A DNA stretch of 28,383 bases, taken from a virus. The notes beneath the pieces are model-generated. The model made no database searches. It saw only the letters and a list, made by a program, of their open reading frames with translations, and was not told the origin of the DNA. This document shows, in pieces, positions 27,057 to 28,383 of the stretch (positions are counted from its first letter, which is position 1; every line of letters begins with the position of its first letter). A program made the position numbers and the translations under genes. Where the stretch lies: IMG/VR virus record IMGVR_UViG_3300007541_000141, positions 1 through 28,383 of that record; one strand, given 5' to 3'.

Positions 27057-27426
27057 TTTTATGAACGCTGCTTCTTTCACGAAAGAAGATCTCATAAAAG
27101 ATAATCAGAATCCAGATGTAGCTGAAAAACAATACAATGCTTATATCGTAAATCGTGGTTTCACAAATTTTGATGACACGATTCTACACGCAAATGAAAT
27201 GAACATGAGACACGGACTATTTCCGGCTGCTCAATTTGATTACTATCGTGCGGTTCTTCGTAAGCGCAAGCGATTTTCAAAGTGGCCTAAAGCAGATAAG
27301 AATGCTGACCTAGATGCAATCCAGCAGGTATATCAGTGCAATCGTACAGTCGCTAAGATGTACCTTAACACGCTATCTAAAGAAGGCTTACAGATGGTTC
27401 ATGATCGTCTAGTAACAGGTGGTTAA
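27034..27426 (+). CDS. 62: gp62 clamp loader small subunit
   Basis: A 130-residue product, shorter than T4 gp62 (187) but of the short form usual in marine T4-like phages. SPFDFMNAASFTKEDLI, then YNAYIVNRGFTNFDDTILHANEMN and AAQFDYYRAVLRKRKRFSKW follow the order of T4 gp62 (K-F-M-V-E-N-A-L-S-Q-F..., then N-Y-L, R-x-K-R-Y-x-K-W). It joins gp44 as the clamp-loader's fifth subunit. I use GTG 27034, seven bases after GAGGAG (27021-27026), over ATG 27043, which would be 16 bases away. The C-terminal T4 extension is absent. Confidence 0.85.
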   Translation: MKEMSPFDFMNAASFTKEDLIKDNQNPDVAEKQYNAYIVNRGFTNFDDTILHANEMNMRHGLFPAAQFDYYRAVLRKRKRFSKWPKADKNADLDAIQQVYQCNRTVAKMYLNTLSKEGLQMVHDRLVTGG

Positions 27427-27437
27427 GCAATGAAAAA

Positions 27438-27445
27438 AATAAATA
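27438..27445 (+). promoter_or_regulatory. Candidate late promoter box before regA
   Basis: AATAAATA matches TATAAATA at seven of eight positions, in the 76-base gap between gp62 and regA. It might give a late or extra transcript for regA and the downstream methyltransferase. Base composition here is very AT-rich, so chance occurrence is likely enough that I keep confidence low. Confidence 0.25.
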
Positions 27446-27502
27446 GAATTATATGGTTTTTTGCCATTACCACTAATTACTATAACAAAGGTGATATGCA
27501 TC

Positions 27503-27907
27503 ATGGACAACGAAGATATTTTTAGAGGCGTCGGTGTAGAAGTTACTCTGCCGACACCCGATAGTTTTCTTAAGATTAAGGAAACACTTACCCGCATTGG
27601 TATCTCTTCTCGCAAAGATAAGAAACTCTTTCAATCGTGTCACATCCTTCATAAGAAAGGGCGTTACTCAATTCTGCATTTCAAGGAATTGTTTATCCTT
27701 GACGGAAAGCACAACACTTTCACAGATGAAGATAGAGCGCGCCGCAATACAATTGTGAATCTTCTTGAAGAGTGGGAGCTTATTAAGATCGTCGATCCTA
27801 ATAAAACTAAAGAGCCAGTAGCATCATTAAATCAAATCAAAATTATTTCTTATAAAGAAAAAGATGAGTGGGAGCTCACCGTAAAATATAATATCGGTAA
27901 AAAATAA
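27503..27907 (+). CDS. regA: RegA translational repressor
   Basis: A 134-residue product (T4 RegA is 122). TPDSFLKIKETLTRIGISS, KDKKLFQSCHILHKKGRYSI, LHFKELFILDG and DEDRARRNTIVNLLEEWELI correspond block for block to T4 RegA. RegA binds AU-rich sequences around start codons of early phage mRNAs, including its own and those of replication genes, and shuts down their translation. I use ATG 27503 (AAGGTGA nine bases upstream); this gives an extra 10-12 residues at the N-terminus relative to T4, MDNEDIFRGVG, that may be real or may indicate a later start. The gene follows gp62, as in T4. Confidence 0.9.
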   Translation: MDNEDIFRGVGVEVTLPTPDSFLKIKETLTRIGISSRKDKKLFQSCHILHKKGRYSILHFKELFILDGKHNTFTDEDRARRNTIVNLLEEWELIKIVDPNKTKEPVASLNQIKIISYKEKDEWELTVKYNIGKK

Positions 27908-27918
27908 GGATTAGTAAT

Positions 27919-28383
27919 ATGGTTAATGAAGGATTCACACCAAAAATTATTTTGAAAGCTTCTTTTAGCCTGTTGCCCGAGTTAAAAGGAAAAACTGTTC
28001 TAGAATTCGGAAATAAGAAAAATCATTATGGTGTTTGGCGAGACGATTATTTAAGAGCAGGTGTAAAAAGCTATCATTCTGTAGATCTTAACGGTCTAGA
28101 TGGCGCTATTCCTATTGATCTAAGAAGCGAATCAGCTGCTGAACAGATTAAAGAAGCTACAGGCCTTGATTCTTTCGACATAGTTACTAATTTTGGTATA
28201 AGCGAACACATCCCAGTTCAACGCACATTCTATAAGTGTGTACACAACATTTCTAAACCCGGAACTTTCGTAGTTCATTGGACTCCTCGAGCTCACTATT
28301 TTAAAGAACACGGATTTCACGGTTCGATCTGGCACTGCAACGATAATTTTTTCGAAGAACTAACTAAAGCTAATAACTACAAA
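27919..28383 (+). CDS. SAM-dependent methyltransferase, 3' end outside the window
   Basis: ATG 27919, with AAGGA (27905-27909) about nine bases upstream, opens a frame that continues to the last base, giving 155 residues so far. KGKTVLEFGNKKN (about 23-35) resembles the SAM-binding loop (the usual D-x-G-x-G-x-G is degenerate: EFGNKKN), YHSVDLNG supplies the acidic residue for ribose, and DSFDIVTNFGISEHI is the motif IV region, so the class I methyltransferase fold is likely. Substrate unknown. It is 11 bases after regA. Together with the minus-strand FkbM-type gene it is one of two methyltransferase-like accessory genes here. Confidence 0.65.
   Translation, partial: MVNEGFTPKIILKASFSLLPELKGKTVLEFGNKKNHYGVWRDDYLRAGVKSYHSVDLNGLDGAIPIDLRSESAAEQIKEATGLDSFDIVTNFGISEHIPVQRTFYKCVHNISKPGTFVVHWTPRAHYFKEHGFHGSIWHCNDNFFEELTKANNYK

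Noticed and set aside
27430-27525. 31-codon ORF between gp62 and regA
   Set aside because: Lacks a ribosome site, overlaps the regA start and lies in AT-rich leader DNA that fits RegA-type regulation better.
1-28383. CRISPR arrays, insertion sequences, integrase or attachment sites
   Set aside because: No spaced repeats, transposase or integrase motifs, or long terminal repeats were seen by eye in any part of the window.

Overview
This window is the core replication, recombination and transcription region of a T4-like tailed phage (myovirus, Caudoviricetes). Evidence is a nearly full T4-type set: tail-tube-like protein, UvsY, UvsW, late sigma factor gp55, gp47/gp46 nuclease, family B DNA polymerase gp43, DsbA-like protein, dCMP hydroxymethylase gp42, dCMP deaminase, DexA exonuclease, clamp gp45, clamp loaders gp44 and gp62, and translational repressor RegA. 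Small accessory proteins interleaved with the core (UvsY-linked membrane protein, DUF2061 protein, peptide deformylase, zinc-ribbon proteins, MazG-like proteins) are typical of marine T4-like phages. Consensus sigma70 promoters point to a host with an ordinary housekeeping sigma factor; the host cannot be named from this sequence. DNA is moderately AT-rich and tightly packed, with many ATGA or TAATG overlaps. There is no gene-free stretch above 300 bases.

Layout. 1-3036: a train of small proteins of unknown function, including a 56-residue membrane protein that is easy to miss and a tandem paralogue pair. 3037-3747: the only minus-strand gene, an FkbM-type methyltransferase, convergent with the first train and divergent from a late-type tail-tube-like gene at 3805. 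4291-6520: sigma70 promoter, uvsY, membrane protein, uvsW. 6521-6673: divergent promoter region, with one promoter firing antisense into uvsW. 6674-11581: gp55, an APS-kinase-like/DUF2061/nucleotidyltransferase trio, peptide deformylase, gp47, gp46. 11587-14187: promoter and DNA polymerase. 14184-15220: promoter, Sm-like protein, sulfotransferase-like protein. 15217-16681: promoter, MazG-like, glutaredoxin, second MazG-like, two small proteins. 16700-20113: promoter, structured leader with a possible 26-codon ORF, DUF262/ParB-like HNH protein, Nmad1-like protein, membrane protein, DsbA-like protein, dCMP hydroxymethylase, dCMP deaminase. 20110-24651: promoter and a compact five-gene operon: GT-B glycosyltransferase, cytosine-C5-methyltransferase homologue, 2OG-Fe(II) dioxygenase, DexA, GT-A glycosyltransferase. 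24648-28383: promoter, clamp gp45, small protein, terminator-like hairpin, gp44, two zinc-ribbon proteins, gp62, RegA, and a truncated methyltransferase.

How it fits together. Operons are delimited by near-perfect TTGACA-N17-TATAAT promoters; in four cases the upstream gene's TGA stop lies inside the -35 box. The most interesting system is a predicted cytosine hypermodification pathway: gp42 with the Asp that specifies dCMP, dCMP deaminase and an Nmad1-like protein in one operon, followed by GT-B, C5-MTase homologue, 2OG dioxygenase and GT-A in the next. The GT-B protein ends in LEDFFV and the MTase homologue in TLEAFI, closely resembling the end of the phage polymerase (TIEDFFS), where T4-type polymerases carry their clamp-binding peptide. 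This suggests that the modification enzymes ride on the sliding clamp encoded just downstream.
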